From NCBI GenBank assembly GCA_964601895.1, contig CAZROT010000004.1:200013-264012 (forward strand): a stretch of 64,000 nt of DNA, given 5' to 3'. Position numbers and translations under genes: made by a program. The DNA is from CAZROT01 sp964601895. GTDB taxonomy: Bacteria > Pseudomonadota > Gammaproteobacteria > Enterobacterales > Enterobacteriaceae. Every line of letters begins with the position of its first letter. The stretch's first letter is position 1. Positions 18,604-27,528 of the stretch are shown piece after piece. The notes beneath the pieces are model-generated. The model was not told where the DNA came from. It saw nothing but the letters and a program-made list of their open reading frames with translations, and did no database searches.

Positions 18604-18729
18604 ATGCGGAGCTTTGGTATTTTACACAGGGATATTGGTCATTATCCATTAGAGTATATGAACTCTAATCGCACTACAGGTATTACAGATACTGTACTCA
18701 GCACGAGACTTTATTTTGTAAAGCGTTAA
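18604..18729 (+). CDS. Possible small hypothetical protein
   Basis: 41 codons starting MRSFGILHRDIGHYPLEYMN and ending at a TAA at 18727. It has a good ribosome site (GGAGACATAAG about 10 bases upstream). No recognisable family. It may be the N-terminal part of a broken gene continued in another frame at 18747-18980. Confidence 0.3.
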   Translation: MRSFGILHRDIGHYPLEYMNSNRTTGITDTVLSTRLYFVKR

Positions 18730-18746
18730 TAAGTATTAAAAATACC

Positions 18747-18980
18747 TTGTTAAGACGCAGTGAAAATTCGAGCGCTGACAATCCAACACTGAAATGGTCA
18801 TCACTTGGCAGGAATTGTTCTCTGGGTGTCAAGTTAACACCAAATTTTTATACTAAAAGCAAGGATGATCAATGCAAAGAATTGGCCAGTTTGCCTAACA
18901 TACAAAATTCATTAAAGAACGGTTTTTGGGGACTTTCTCAATATGCCATTTATAAACTAGAGAGTCAGATACTAAAATAA
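18747..18980 (+). CDS. Hypothetical protein or gene remnant
   Basis: 77 codons from a TTG, with no ATG start and no clear family (KWSSLGRNCSLGVKL, NGFWGLSQYAIYKLE). A convincing terminator begins 12 bases after its stop, which argues that a transcript really ends here. It could be the rest of the reading frame started at 18604, separated by stops. Low confidence. Confidence 0.3.
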   Translation: MLRRSENSSADNPTLKWSSLGRNCSLGVKLTPNFYTKSKDDQCKELASLPNIQNSLKNGFWGLSQYAIYKLESQILK

Positions 18981-18985
18981 CTACA

Positions 18986-19012
18986 AAACAGCCAGCATGG
19001 ATGCTGGTTTTG
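18986..19012 (+). terminator. Rho-independent terminator
   Basis: CCAGCAT-GG-ATGCTGG stem followed by TTTTGT, and preceded by AAAACAG, so it could act on both strands. It lies just after the small frames at 18604-18980. Confidence 0.65.
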
Positions 19013-19216
19013 TATCTAATGCAGTCATCTGTTACCACCCATGACATCGGCAGGCAAAAAAACTCTTCTATTACTACTCATGTGACATTTAGTTTTTTTA
19101 AACTTCTGCAGTTCATCATTTTATAACAGGTTACTTCCTTACCAGCCCCACCCTGATGCACTGGTAATATTTATAAGCTGCTCGATAAGTAGAGTGCATG
19201 AATTATAAAAACGGTC

Positions 19217-21070
19217 TCATTCAGTTCCGGCAGCCAGGGTGTTTTTCATCATTTTTTCCAGCGATTCTCTCATGGCTGCAGCCATGAATAATGCCCGAGA
19301 CGCTGCCTCATTCTGCGGCAAGGATAACGGATTATTAAGCAGGTCACTGACTGTTTCCACAAGGGAGATGCCCGCTTTTGTCAGTGCTTTCTTACCTGCA
19401 CGCTCTGCCGGAATAGTATCTACGGCCCTCTCAAGTGAGGAAAATAGCTTATTTTCTGCAGAGGTCATTTCATCATTGAGTATCTGGTTAAAGCTGTCGC
19501 GCAGCGTTGTTACGCTGGCATCCATAACTGGCCTGCCATTAAGCTCCAGTTGTCGATTCTGTTGTTCACGCTGATAAAATGCCTTAATTTCCGCATTCTG
19601 CTGATTCAGCCTGTCAACGCGACTTTGTACTGCGAGGGCATAGCGATAAACATCATTGGGCGTCTGTACGAACAGACTCGATTTAAACGGAGCAAAGTCG
19701 TCAGCGCCTCCAGCACAAAGCACTCCGGCGACAATGCCAGAGCAGTTCTTATCTTTACTGATAAAGCGGTAGCCGATTTCATTGTTTTCCGCCCTCTGTT
19801 GTATGTCTGCCCAGTGTCGGTGTATCGCTTCTTCATCGAGGCCGAAAAGTGCAAAAGCTTCCTGTCCCTGCTCTCCTCGTAATGGCAGAAAAATTTTTTC
19901 TGCATTGACTATCCAGTTCTGATAATTATCTTTTGTCTGTCTGGCACGGGGCATAAAATAAGGCGCTTCTTTAAGAATCAATTGCATAGTGACCTCCCTG
20001 TTCATGCCGATTTCTTTATCTGCGCGTATTGTCTGGTTTAGCCTATCAAGGAAATTTTGTGAAATTCTCCCGGTAAAAATAGCGGCAAAATTCTCTTCCT
20101 GCGCTATGTTTACTGCTACATCGAACATGATGTTAACAATAACAGGAGAAATCTTTGTCATTAATGCTTTCTGATGGGATTCTATAATCCCTCTCGGTGC
20201 AGCAGAGTGAGAGTCACTGCAGATTATCTCTTCTGTGATAAGTTGAGTTAATAACTCCTGCTGTTTTACTGGTTCCATCGATGAAAAAGCTGAATTATTT
20301 TTTATTTGTACGGCAAAATTTTTTCTGGCTGTCTGGTATATTTTTTTCGCCTGGTCGTTGATGGCAGAGGATATCGCTTTATTCAGGCTACCTTCGTTTT
20401 GTTGAATCTCACGTATTTCATCAAAACTCTGTAATCTTTCCACCGAACCTTCAGAAATAGCGTCAACAGCATCACTGTCATAACTGTCACTTTTTAGTGA
20501 CTTATCGTTGGCAAAGTACCTGTCATACAGGCCGCCACTTCTTCCTGTATCGGGTCCCCAGCTGATGTGAATTTCACCCGTATCATGATTATCATTTTTT
20601 ATCGTCATGGAAGCATGACCTGGATGATTGATGGTTTCATAAGGCCAGACATTAATCTGCACTCTGCGTGGCATTACCTGTGCTTTTCCAATACCATCAA
20701 AATTCGCTATTCTGTCGGTCATAATCTTGAAATCACGACCCGTCAATGGCTTGCCGTCTTTAATGTGCAATGCTTCTTGCGCAGCCTTCAGTTTTGTTTC
20801 ACTTACGGTGTCTGACAGGGATGAAATAAACTGAGTCAGCAGTAACTGATTGCTCATACGAGTTTCTTTAACATACGCCCCGACAACAGGCAGACCTTTC
20901 AGTAAGGGCACAGAAGCCAGGAACTGCAGCACTTTACCCTTAAACGGAATTTCAGCACACTGTACAATGCCAGTGACCGCGCCCTTATTGCCCTCTTCAC
21001 GTTCAATGCCAAGTGGTGTGCTGTCGCCAGCCATGGCAATATTCTGAATGTTATCAGCATTGACAGGCAT
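19217..21070 (-). CDS. Putative type III effector with a permuted papain-like cysteine-enzyme domain
   Basis: 617 residues without signal peptide. Its ATG overlaps the stop of a CesT-like chaperone gene (TAATG), the classic chaperone-effector arrangement. Residues about 137-175 read VQINVWPYETINHPGHASMTIK...IHISWGP, and about 438-455 read KDKNCSGIVAGVLCAGG. This His-first (H152), Cys-later (C443) order with GHAS, SWGP and NCS motifs is what permuted NlpC/P60- or LRAT-like papain-fold enzymes show. The N-terminal 130 residues would hold secretion and chaperone-binding signals plus a hydrophobic helix (VLQFLASVPLLKGLPVVGAYV). The C-terminus is helical. Catalysis is an inference from motif order; the exact family is not recognised. 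Confidence 0.65.
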   Translation of the reverse strand: MPVNADNIQNIAMAGDSTPLGIEREEGNKGAVTGIVQCAEIPFKGKVLQFLASVPLLKGLPVVGAYVKETRMSNQLLLTQFISSLSDTVSETKLKAAQEALHIKDGKPLTGRDFKIMTDRIANFDGIGKAQVMPRRVQINVWPYETINHPGHASMTIKNDNHDTGEIHISWGPDTGRSGGLYDRYFANDKSLKSDSYDSDAVDAISEGSVERLQSFDEIREIQQNEGSLNKAISSAINDQAKKIYQTARKNFAVQIKNNSAFSSMEPVKQQELLTQLITEEIICSDSHSAAPRGIIESHQKALMTKISPVIVNIMFDVAVNIAQEENFAAIFTGRISQNFLDRLNQTIRADKEIGMNREVTMQLILKEAPYFMPRARQTKDNYQNWIVNAEKIFLPLRGEQGQEAFALFGLDEEAIHRHWADIQQRAENNEIGYRFISKDKNCSGIVAGVLCAGGADDFAPFKSSLFVQTPNDVYRYALAVQSRVDRLNQQNAEIKAFYQREQQNRQLELNGRPVMDASVTTLRDSFNQILNDEMTSAENKLFSSLERAVDTIPAERAGKKALTKAGISLVETVSDLLNNPLSLPQNEAASRALFMAAAMRESLEKMMKNTLAAGTE

Positions 21071-21546
21071 TACATCCTCCTGCCCTGCTGGCGGGCAGCT
21101 ATCATGGGAGAAAAGACCGGCCCCTGCATTCTTGCCCTGCCTGCAGCGCTTTCATTGAGGTGCTGTATCAGAGTTTCCAGCCGGTCAGTGAAGGTTTCAA
21201 GCACCTGATACAGCAGGGCTCTGTCAGTATCTTTTAAGGAGATACGGTACAGATAAAGTACGGCATTATTCTTTGGATCAAAGGCCAGAACACCCTGACC
21301 CTGCTCGGCCAGTGACTGGTTCAATGACAGCAGATATTGAAAAACATCGCTGTCGTGCGGCCAGAATTCACCCAACATGCCATACAAAATCCAGTTGTCC
21401 TCTGACTGACGTATGGAAATCATAAGATTTTCATCCAGTACCAACAGACACTGGCCATGCTCATCAAAGGTCAGTTGCAGTCCTAAATCATCACCCAGCT
21501 CACTGAGCAGAACTGCAGACCGAACGTTGGAAAAATACGGCATCAT
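21070..21546 (-). CDS. CesT-family type III secretion chaperone
   Basis: 158 residues from the ATG pair at 21543-21546, preceded by GGAG at proper spacing; an upstream ATG at 21576 lies inside a palindrome and lacks a ribosome site. Small acidic protein with the class I chaperone pattern: LLSELGDDLGLQLTFDEHGQCLLVLDENLMISIRQ, then WILYGMLG, then LLSLNQSLAEQGQGVLAFDPKNNAVLYLY, and a helical C-terminus. Such chaperones bind the N-terminus of a specific effector, here presumably the 617-aa product encoded directly downstream. No secretion apparatus genes are in the window. Confidence 0.75.
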   Translation of the reverse strand: MMPYFSNVRSAVLLSELGDDLGLQLTFDEHGQCLLVLDENLMISIRQSEDNWILYGMLGEFWPHDSDVFQYLLSLNQSLAEQGQGVLAFDPKNNAVLYLYRISLKDTDRALLYQVLETFTDRLETLIQHLNESAAGRARMQGPVFSPMIAARQQGRRM

Positions 21547-21567
21547 TAATTTCTCCGAAAAGTTACT

Positions 21568-21588
21568 GTAATTCATTTAATGAATTAC
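21568..21588 (-). promoter_or_regulatory. Perfect inverted repeat in the leader of the chaperone-effector operon
   Basis: Arms GTAATTCAT and ATGAATTAC around a TTA spacer, perfectly complementary over 9 bases. It lies between a -10-like TATACT (21598-21603, minus strand) and the ribosome site of the chaperone gene, so it can be an operator or an mRNA hairpin. Confidence 0.5.
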
Positions 21589-21677
21589 TTAACTTTAAGT
21601 ATAAATTTTTTCCAGCCAGGCTTATAGCTATCCCACGGTTGATATTTTTAGCGTGTCATCATTATTTTTGCGCTACT

Positions 21678-21706
21678 CAGATACCCTGGCAGGGTACTGC
21701 TTTTTT
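21678..21706 (+). terminator. Hairpin with T-run, plus strand
   Basis: TACCCT-GGC-AGGGTA, extended by CAG/CTG with a bulge, followed four bases on by TTTTTT. No plus-strand gene is recognised before it, so it may end an unidentified transcript or act as a leader attenuator for the gene at 22002. Confidence 0.5.
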
Positions 21707-22001
21707 ATCGCGGGAAGGGGGGCACTTTTTCTATTTTCTGACAGGGAGCTGGTATCACACAGACATACCGGTTGTATTGTGCGAAAAAACCTCAAGACAC
21801 GCTGGCAAGGTACTGGCTGGGCACGGGTGTATGTGTAGCGGACGCTGAACCATTATGATCAGGAGATCAGTGATAATAATCGCTCAAATCAGCATCAGTG
21901 AATTTACAATGCTAATAAATGCATTATACAATTATTACCTTTTATTACTTTTTATTACCTTTACAACTTATCTTTATCTGTTTTTTAGGGAGCACTATAA
22001 T

Positions 22002-22826
22002 ATGTTCGGAGTTACAGAGTTTCATCTTTCTACTCGCAATAGAAGCAATACTGATGCATCGCAAACAAGCCGCGAGCAAGATAATACCGCGGACAATGTC
22101 AGACCTGCATTAACACACATCCGGCAGACGACCCTGCTCAGTAGAGCGCACAATACTTATAATAGATTGACTGACCGAATAAGAGAGGGATCATCCAGGG
22201 CACTGCAGTCTCTACAGGCAGCAATAAGCTATGTAAGAGGCAATGAAAACAGAGCAATCGACAATCAGCATCATATAAATAATGCAGATAGTATACCTTC
22301 ACTGGATATCTCTCCCATCAATACACCTCGAGAAAGTAATATATTTTCACCACCCAGTCTCTCTCCTGTCAATACACCTCCCGGCAGCCCTTCAGCCAGC
22401 AGTGCACGATCACATATCTCCTTACCTGCATCAACAACAGTTAATCCTTTACAACAAAACCTCGATACAACTGCGTCAAAAGTTTTACATGACATGCTAT
22501 TGACAGATTTAAGAGAATTACTTGGCTTGTTAAGACATTTTGGGGTTAAGGAAGCGGCGTTAAAACCATTCGAAAACATCAACTGGTCAGGCAATTCACA
22601 GGAGATAAACGAAGCAATAGAGAAAGTGAAAACATGTGGGCAGGAAAATCTACAAGGCTATCACCTCCGTCGTTTTAACCAGCAAATCGACGATCAACAA
22701 AAGATTAGAGCTATGTGTATGGCTAAAATCACAGGGATAACGCAGCAGATTCATCAGTTAGACAACGAGGTACAACAATATAGTGATTATGTTGTCACTG
22801 CACACCAACGTCAAAATCGTTATTAA
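22002..22826 (+). CDS. Ser/Pro-rich hypothetical protein, candidate secreted effector
   Basis: 274 residues from the ATG at 22002, which follows AGGGAGC; a longer frame from 21855 would add a hydrophobic stretch but lacks a ribosome site. The N-terminus (MFGVTEFHLSTRNRSNTDASQTSREQ) is polar and Ser/Thr-rich, as in type III signals. Residues about 105-150 hold a duplicated SPxNTP motif (LDISPINTP and LSPVNTPPGSP) with several SP/TP sites, resembling eukaryotic proline-directed phosphorylation sites. The C-terminal 110 residues are predicted helical/coiled coil. It is divergent from the chaperone-effector pair. Family unknown. Confidence 0.55.
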   Translation: MFGVTEFHLSTRNRSNTDASQTSREQDNTADNVRPALTHIRQTTLLSRAHNTYNRLTDRIREGSSRALQSLQAAISYVRGNENRAIDNQHHINNADSIPSLDISPINTPRESNIFSPPSLSPVNTPPGSPSASSARSHISLPASTTVNPLQQNLDTTASKVLHDMLLTDLRELLGLLRHFGVKEAALKPFENINWSGNSQEINEAIEKVKTCGQENLQGYHLRRFNQQIDDQQKIRAMCMAKITGITQQIHQLDNEVQQYSDYVVTAHQRQNRY

Positions 22827-22990
22827 CTGATAAGCAGCCCACCGACATGATGCACTTTTTATGCAGTCAAAATCTGCAGTAATTTTTAGGGCTGCAAACC
22901 ATTTATGCCAGCCATTGGGCACCAATGGTATTTCACGACTGTCAGTCGCCCTGTACAGGTGTAGGAGATACATCAACAGGGCCTGCAACT

Positions 22991-23620
22991 TTAGTATGAA
23001 AGCGCAGGATAATTTCCAATGTAAGTCTGATTTCTGGACTGCTCTATCATAAAGTGAGCAACATCTTTGCGAGAAATTGCACCCACTTTTGTTGATTTGT
23101 CGAGATTGGTGATAACCCGATACGTGCGGGTGAGAGCGCCATGAGTGAGCCGGCCCGGGCGAATAAACATCGCATTTGGATAATTATTGGAAATAATTTG
23201 CTCCATTTGAGACTTTTCTGCGTATATCTCTTTCAAGAATAGTGTGAACATCCATTTCATAAAAAAAGAATTGTAATCCCAACTATTGCCAGCACCGAAA
23301 CCGGTTAGCACAATGAGCGGTGGTTTGTTTGGTAAGTTCGCCAGCGCTCTCAAGAGCTCACGAGACGCCTTTGGGTAAAGGCCTGTCGCTTTAGTGCTCA
23401 TACCCGTGCCCAATGTTACCAATACCGAATCTGCACCTGCTATTGTCCTTAAAATATCTGCTTCATTCAGAGCACTGCCCTTTATCTTCGTTACTTGATT
23501 AGAGTCAGGAATTGATTCGATTGTGCGGGAGAGGGTCGTTACCGACTTACCGGAATCTACCAGCTGTTTCACCACCTCAAGACCAATACCCGCAGAGGCA
23601 CCAATGACTGCAATTTTCAT
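22991..23620 (-). CDS. NAD(P)-binding SDR-type oxidoreductase (NmrA/YwnB-like)
   Basis: 209 residues with the nucleotide-binding VIGASAGIGLEVVKQL at the N-terminus, TLGTG and VLTGFGAG strands, and RPGRLT. These belong to the atypical short-chain dehydrogenase group that includes NmrA-like and YwnB-like proteins, many without known substrates. It has its own start preceded by AAGGAAAGC. The neighbours give no hint about its role. Confidence 0.75.
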   Translation of the reverse strand: MKIAVIGASAGIGLEVVKQLVDSGKSVTTLSRTIESIPDSNQVTKIKGSALNEADILRTIAGADSVLVTLGTGMSTKATGLYPKASRELLRALANLPNKPPLIVLTGFGAGNSWDYNSFFMKWMFTLFLKEIYAEKSQMEQIISNNYPNAMFIRPGRLTHGALTRTYRVITNLDKSTKVGAISRKDVAHFMIEQSRNQTYIGNYPALSY

Positions 23621-23782
23621 AATGCTTTCCTTTAGTTAGTCAGCTATTTTGCAATCTCTATTAAATTATCAGAGGAAACGCAATAGAAATAATTTATTTA
23701 CAGTCAATAACGCAGGTATTCCGCCCATTGAGCGGGAGATTCCAGTAAACGGTTACATCTGCGAATCAAACAAAGATGTACT

Positions 23783-24397
23783 TCAGTGTGACAGCAAGTC
23801 CAATCCTGCATCGGACAGCTCGGTGAAAAGTTTAACAATACTGCGTTCAATACCACTGTCAACTGTCTGGCTATTTTCAGAGAGGCCTCTTTTCACCTTC
23901 CTGACGCCCTTTATGCATGCCTTCCTGCAGGCCTGTCAGCACTGACTGCACGCCCACAGATTTCAATAAAGTACCTCAGAATGTCCCTGAAATACCTGGA
24001 ACTAATTTTTGTATAAATAGTAGCCATTTCCCCTTCAGTTAACAACTGATCCAGCCAGTCGAGGGGTATTTCCTTCTCACGACTGTGCCGCAGCAGTATC
24101 TCCATAAATTTCATGCTGTACTGTAATATCCGCAAGCGGGTCAGGGGTAATCTTATCCTCTGCCAGAATATGAAAATAGCCAGGATGACCATTAATCAGG
24201 CAGCTGTAGACCACATCACTGTGCAGCGTCTGCGGTCATTCAGGAATAAACTCTGTCGGCACAGGCGAAAAACTGGACATATCTACCAGCGCAGTAATTT
24301 GAGGAGGAAGATAAGCCTGCAGCCAGTCTTGCATGATTTTTTTATGCTGCAGTGTACGTTTGAAGAGGGTATCGTGGGATTTTGACAGTCGTGTCAC
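23783..24397 (-). pseudogene. Rpn-family recombination-promoting nuclease / putative transposase, decayed
   Basis: Across several frames the minus strand spells the Rpn (YhgA-like PD-(D/E)XK) protein: SHDTLFKRTL near the start, MQDWLQAYLPPQITALVDMSSFSPVPTEFI, SDVVYSCLINGHPGYFHILAED, LQYSMKFMEILL, LDWLDQLLTEGEMATI, QSVLTGLQEGMHKGRQEG, KIARQL and finally IERSIVKLFTELSDAGLDLL before a stop at 23783. At least one in-frame TGA (FIPE then TGA) and several frameshifts interrupt it. Intact relatives are mobile-element-associated DNases. Its presence marks this island as a target for mobile DNA. Confidence 0.75.
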
Positions 24398-24479
24398 CCG
24401 CTGTCATTTCAATTACGGCAGAAAAAACCGGGTGCTCATACCGAAGTCGAGCACCCGTACCCACAAATAAAATTTGCAA

Positions 24480-26345
24480 TCACTCTAAATAGGTGCGGAA
24501 GAATTTTTCCATTGCCTGATAAGCATCGAAACGATTTTCTTCGTTGCGAAAACCATGACCTTCATTATCCTTCACGATATATTCAACGGCTACACCGCGC
24601 TTTTTGAGTGCATCGACGATTTGATTGGATTCGTTAATATTAACACGCGGATCCTTAGCGCCCTGCAACACAAGTAAGGGGGCCTTTATGCGCTCAACAT
24701 GAAAAACTGGCGAACGCTCACGCAGCATTTCCTTGTCCTTCTCCGGATCCCCAATCATTTCATACTGCATCTCTCTGAATGGTTTCCAGTACGGGGGCAC
24801 AGTGTTCATAAACGTTAACAGATTAGATACACCCACATAATCTACCGCGCAACGGTATAATTCCGGTGTTTTGGTTATCCCTGCTAATGTGGCATAACCA
24901 CCGTAACTTCCACCATAAATACAGATTTTCTCAGGGGCCGCAATACCTTCTTTAATCAACCACTGAACACCATCAGTGATATCGTCCTGCATGGTTCCGC
25001 CCCATTGTTTAAATGATGCTTCCCAAAATTTACGGCCGTAACCGGTAGAGCCGCGGAAGTTCATTTGCAGGACTGCCCAGCCACGATTAGCAAAAAATTG
25101 TGTTTCCGGATCAAATCCCCAGCTGTCACGTGCCCATGGACCGCCATGTGGGTTAATAATGACAGGCAGATTTTTACTGTCTTCTTTTCCCTTAGGTAAC
25201 GTCAGATAACCATGGATGGTAAGGCCATCACGACTCTGGTATTGCACGGGTTTCATGGCGGCCATCTGTTCTTCTTTCAGCCATGGCGTAATCTCAGCTA
25301 ACAGTTCCAGACTGTCGTCAGATTCGTTGTACAGATAGCGTTTACCGCGCGTTTTGTCGTTCCATGCTGCCACAATGAAGCGGGTTTCATCCCGATTCAG
25401 GGATACAATGTCTACCTGATAATCAGGGAAATGGGATTCCAGCTTTTTATACAGCGCCTGGCTCCTGTCATCAAAACATTGACGCCCGGGCTTATCCGTT
25501 TCAAAAAACGCACAGGTAATCACTTTACGTTTATGAGAAAAGCCGAGATTATTAACATCTACATCATTGTGGGCATAAATTTCCCGCACTGTTTTGCCAG
25601 TTTTCGGATCAAATTCGATAATAGCGCTTTTGTCCCTGCCGAGGTTGCTGGCAGCATAGAAACGCTGATTATCAGCAGTAAAGAATAACGGAGAGAAATC
25701 TTCACGATACGTCGTCGTAACCAGCGGACGGAATTGCGCTTTTGGGTTATCGCGATACAGCACCCGATGGTTAACACCATCGGTTTCAATAGCGATGCGG
25801 ATCCTGCCATCATGGCCGGTAACCCAACTCATCATTTTACCCGGATTTTCTACTTCAAGTTGTAATTTGCCTGTTTTCAGATCGATACGGAAAACATCAA
25901 ATATTTCAGGGTTACGTTTATTGAGCCCGATTAACAGTGCATCATCGTCATCAATCAGACTGTCAATAATCCGGGCACGTACGCCTGAAAATGGGGTTAA
26001 ATCACGTGTTTCGCCATTTTTCAGGTCAACACTATACAGATGGAAATTTTCATCCCCGCCATTATCTTTTATGTACACCAGGCGATCATTACCTTTCCAG
26101 AAATACCCGGCAATGTCCCTGTCTTTAACAGCGGTCACACGTTGTTCAGTTTTATCTGCACGGCGTACCACAATATTATTGCGTGATTCCCATGGTGAAA
26201 GAAAAGCAACATTCTGGCCATCCGGAGACAGTGTGAATCTGCTCTGCAGGGGATTGCGGAAAAAATCACGCAATGGCATTTCATCAGCTACAACTGGCGC
26301 CGTTATTAACGACAAAGCAATAATGCCTGTTTTTAATAAATCCAT
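24480..26345 (-). CDS. S9-family serine peptidase (prolyl oligopeptidase / acylaminoacyl-peptidase type), exported
   Basis: 621 residues with an N-terminal signal peptide (MDLLKTGIIALSLITAPVVA). The first 370 residues form a beta-propeller rich in D-x-K-T-G turns. The C-terminal alpha/beta-hydrolase carries HGGPWARDSWGFDPETQFF, the nucleophile in YGGSYGGYATLAG, the catalytic Asp in VLQGAKDPRVN and the His in NEGHGF. These enzymes cleave short peptides or release N-terminal amino acids. A periplasmic location is predicted. It is divergent from fpr across 436 bases. Confidence 0.9.
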   Translation of the reverse strand: MDLLKTGIIALSLITAPVVADEMPLRDFFRNPLQSRFTLSPDGQNVAFLSPWESRNNIVVRRADKTEQRVTAVKDRDIAGYFWKGNDRLVYIKDNGGDENFHLYSVDLKNGETRDLTPFSGVRARIIDSLIDDDDALLIGLNKRNPEIFDVFRIDLKTGKLQLEVENPGKMMSWVTGHDGRIRIAIETDGVNHRVLYRDNPKAQFRPLVTTTYREDFSPLFFTADNQRFYAASNLGRDKSAIIEFDPKTGKTVREIYAHNDVDVNNLGFSHKRKVITCAFFETDKPGRQCFDDRSQALYKKLESHFPDYQVDIVSLNRDETRFIVAAWNDKTRGKRYLYNESDDSLELLAEITPWLKEEQMAAMKPVQYQSRDGLTIHGYLTLPKGKEDSKNLPVIINPHGGPWARDSWGFDPETQFFANRGWAVLQMNFRGSTGYGRKFWEASFKQWGGTMQDDITDGVQWLIKEGIAAPEKICIYGGSYGGYATLAGITKTPELYRCAVDYVGVSNLLTFMNTVPPYWKPFREMQYEMIGDPEKDKEMLRERSPVFHVERIKAPLLVLQGAKDPRVNINESNQIVDALKKRGVAVEYIVKDNEGHGFRNEENRFDAYQAMEKFFRTYLE

Positions 26346-26781
26346 TTAACTATTACCCCCAATTCATTAACCCAATGGCGCATAACCATAGCATCGATTA
26401 TCAGAAAGAGCAGTACAGAGACAGGCTGTTTTTTAAAAAAAGTTAGTACCAGTCTGGTTATCAATCAGCAATAACGCTGAATTATCAGGCATCAGAGGCT
26501 CTCAATACCAGTGACTGGGTATGCTTATGAGTTGCTTGCTTTTTTCTGGATGTTACATCCAGGCTGCTGAATATTTCTATTGCTTTAATCGTGTCAGGAT
26601 TGTCTGTAACAGGGCTAAAAAGCATACTCTGCACTCAGAATTGAAACGATAAAAATTTTATGCGGCGTACTGACAACATAATATAACATATAAGCTTCTC
26701 TGGATTTCATCCAGACAATACATAGAGTTATAAAAATAAATTTTATGAATGCTATTACACTAATCGCAGGAATAGTAACTT
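26346..26781. other. Divergent intergenic region with two matching palindromes
   Basis: 436 bases between the S9 peptidase and fpr. They contain two inverted repeats with the same half-site, CTGGAT/ATCCAG: one at 26546-26562 with CTGGATG-TTA-CATCCAG, one at 26700-26714 with a TTC spacer. Near the second, AT-rich TATAAC-like elements could form the fpr promoter. Neither palindrome is followed by a T-run, so operator sites are more likely than terminators. Confidence 0.4.
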
Positions 26782-27528
26782 ATGACTGAATGGGTAAAGG
26801 GTAAAGTCACTAAGATAATACACTGGACGGACAGTTTGTTCAGCATTCAGGTTGAAGCGCCAGTGGATAAATTTATCGCAGGGCAATTTGCCAAGCTGGC
26901 TCTCGATATCGACGGAAAACGTATACAGCGCGCTTATTCCTACGTCAACTCTCCCAACGATAGCTGCCTTGAATTCTATCTGGTTATCGTGCCAGCAGGA
27001 AAGCTCAGTCCTTATTTGCATCGACTGCCTGTTGGCAGTGAATTAATGATAACAAAACAGGCTGCAGGCTTTTTTGTATTGGATGAAATCCCTTCATGCG
27101 ACACACTATGGATGCTGGCAACAGGCACAGCAATTGGCCCTTACCTGTCCATTCTTCAGGAAGCGCGCAGTCTGGATCGTTTCCGACAGTTGATACTGGT
27201 GCATGCTGTCAGATTTATGAATGATCTTAGTTACTTACCTTTAATGCAACACCTGCAACAACACTATAATGGTAAACTCAAGATTCAGACTATTATCAGC
27301 CGTGAAAACCACGTCGGATCACTCACTGGGCGCATACCTGCGCTCATGACCAGTGGTCAGCTGGAAGCTGCTACTGGCTTTACTATTAATGCCCGAGACA
27401 GCCATGTGATGTTATGTGGCAATCCCCAGATGGTCAGGGATACACAACAAACCCTCATTGATAACTATCAGATGCAAAAACACCTGCGGCGCAAACCCGG
27501 GCATATTACCAGTGAGAATTACTGGTAA
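26782..27528 (+). CDS. fpr: Ferredoxin/flavodoxin-NADP+ reductase
   Basis: 248 residues, the size of E. coli Fpr, with the FAD motif RAYSYVN, the NADP motif LATGTAIGPYLSIL, LCGNPQMV and the terminal HLRRKPGHITSENYW that closely matches the E. coli end. It transfers electrons between NADPH and flavodoxin or ferredoxin. In E. coli it is often induced by SoxRS; no SoxS box was identified with confidence here. tpiA follows 361 bases downstream. Confidence 0.95.
   Translation: MTEWVKGKVTKIIHWTDSLFSIQVEAPVDKFIAGQFAKLALDIDGKRIQRAYSYVNSPNDSCLEFYLVIVPAGKLSPYLHRLPVGSELMITKQAAGFFVLDEIPSCDTLWMLATGTAIGPYLSILQEARSLDRFRQLILVHAVRFMNDLSYLPLMQHLQQHYNGKLKIQTIISRENHVGSLTGRIPALMTSGQLEAATGFTINARDSHVMLCGNPQMVRDTQQTLIDNYQMQKHLRRKPGHITSENYW

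Noticed and set aside
25795..26349. 184-codon plus-strand frame opposite the S9 peptidase
   Set aside because: Mirror frame of a GC-biased coding region; Ser/Arg-rich composition is typical of such shadows.
26546..26562. Terminator reading of the CTGGATG hairpin
   Set aside because: The T-run precedes the hairpin on the plus strand and would be A-rich after it on the minus strand, so neither strand has a proper terminator tail.
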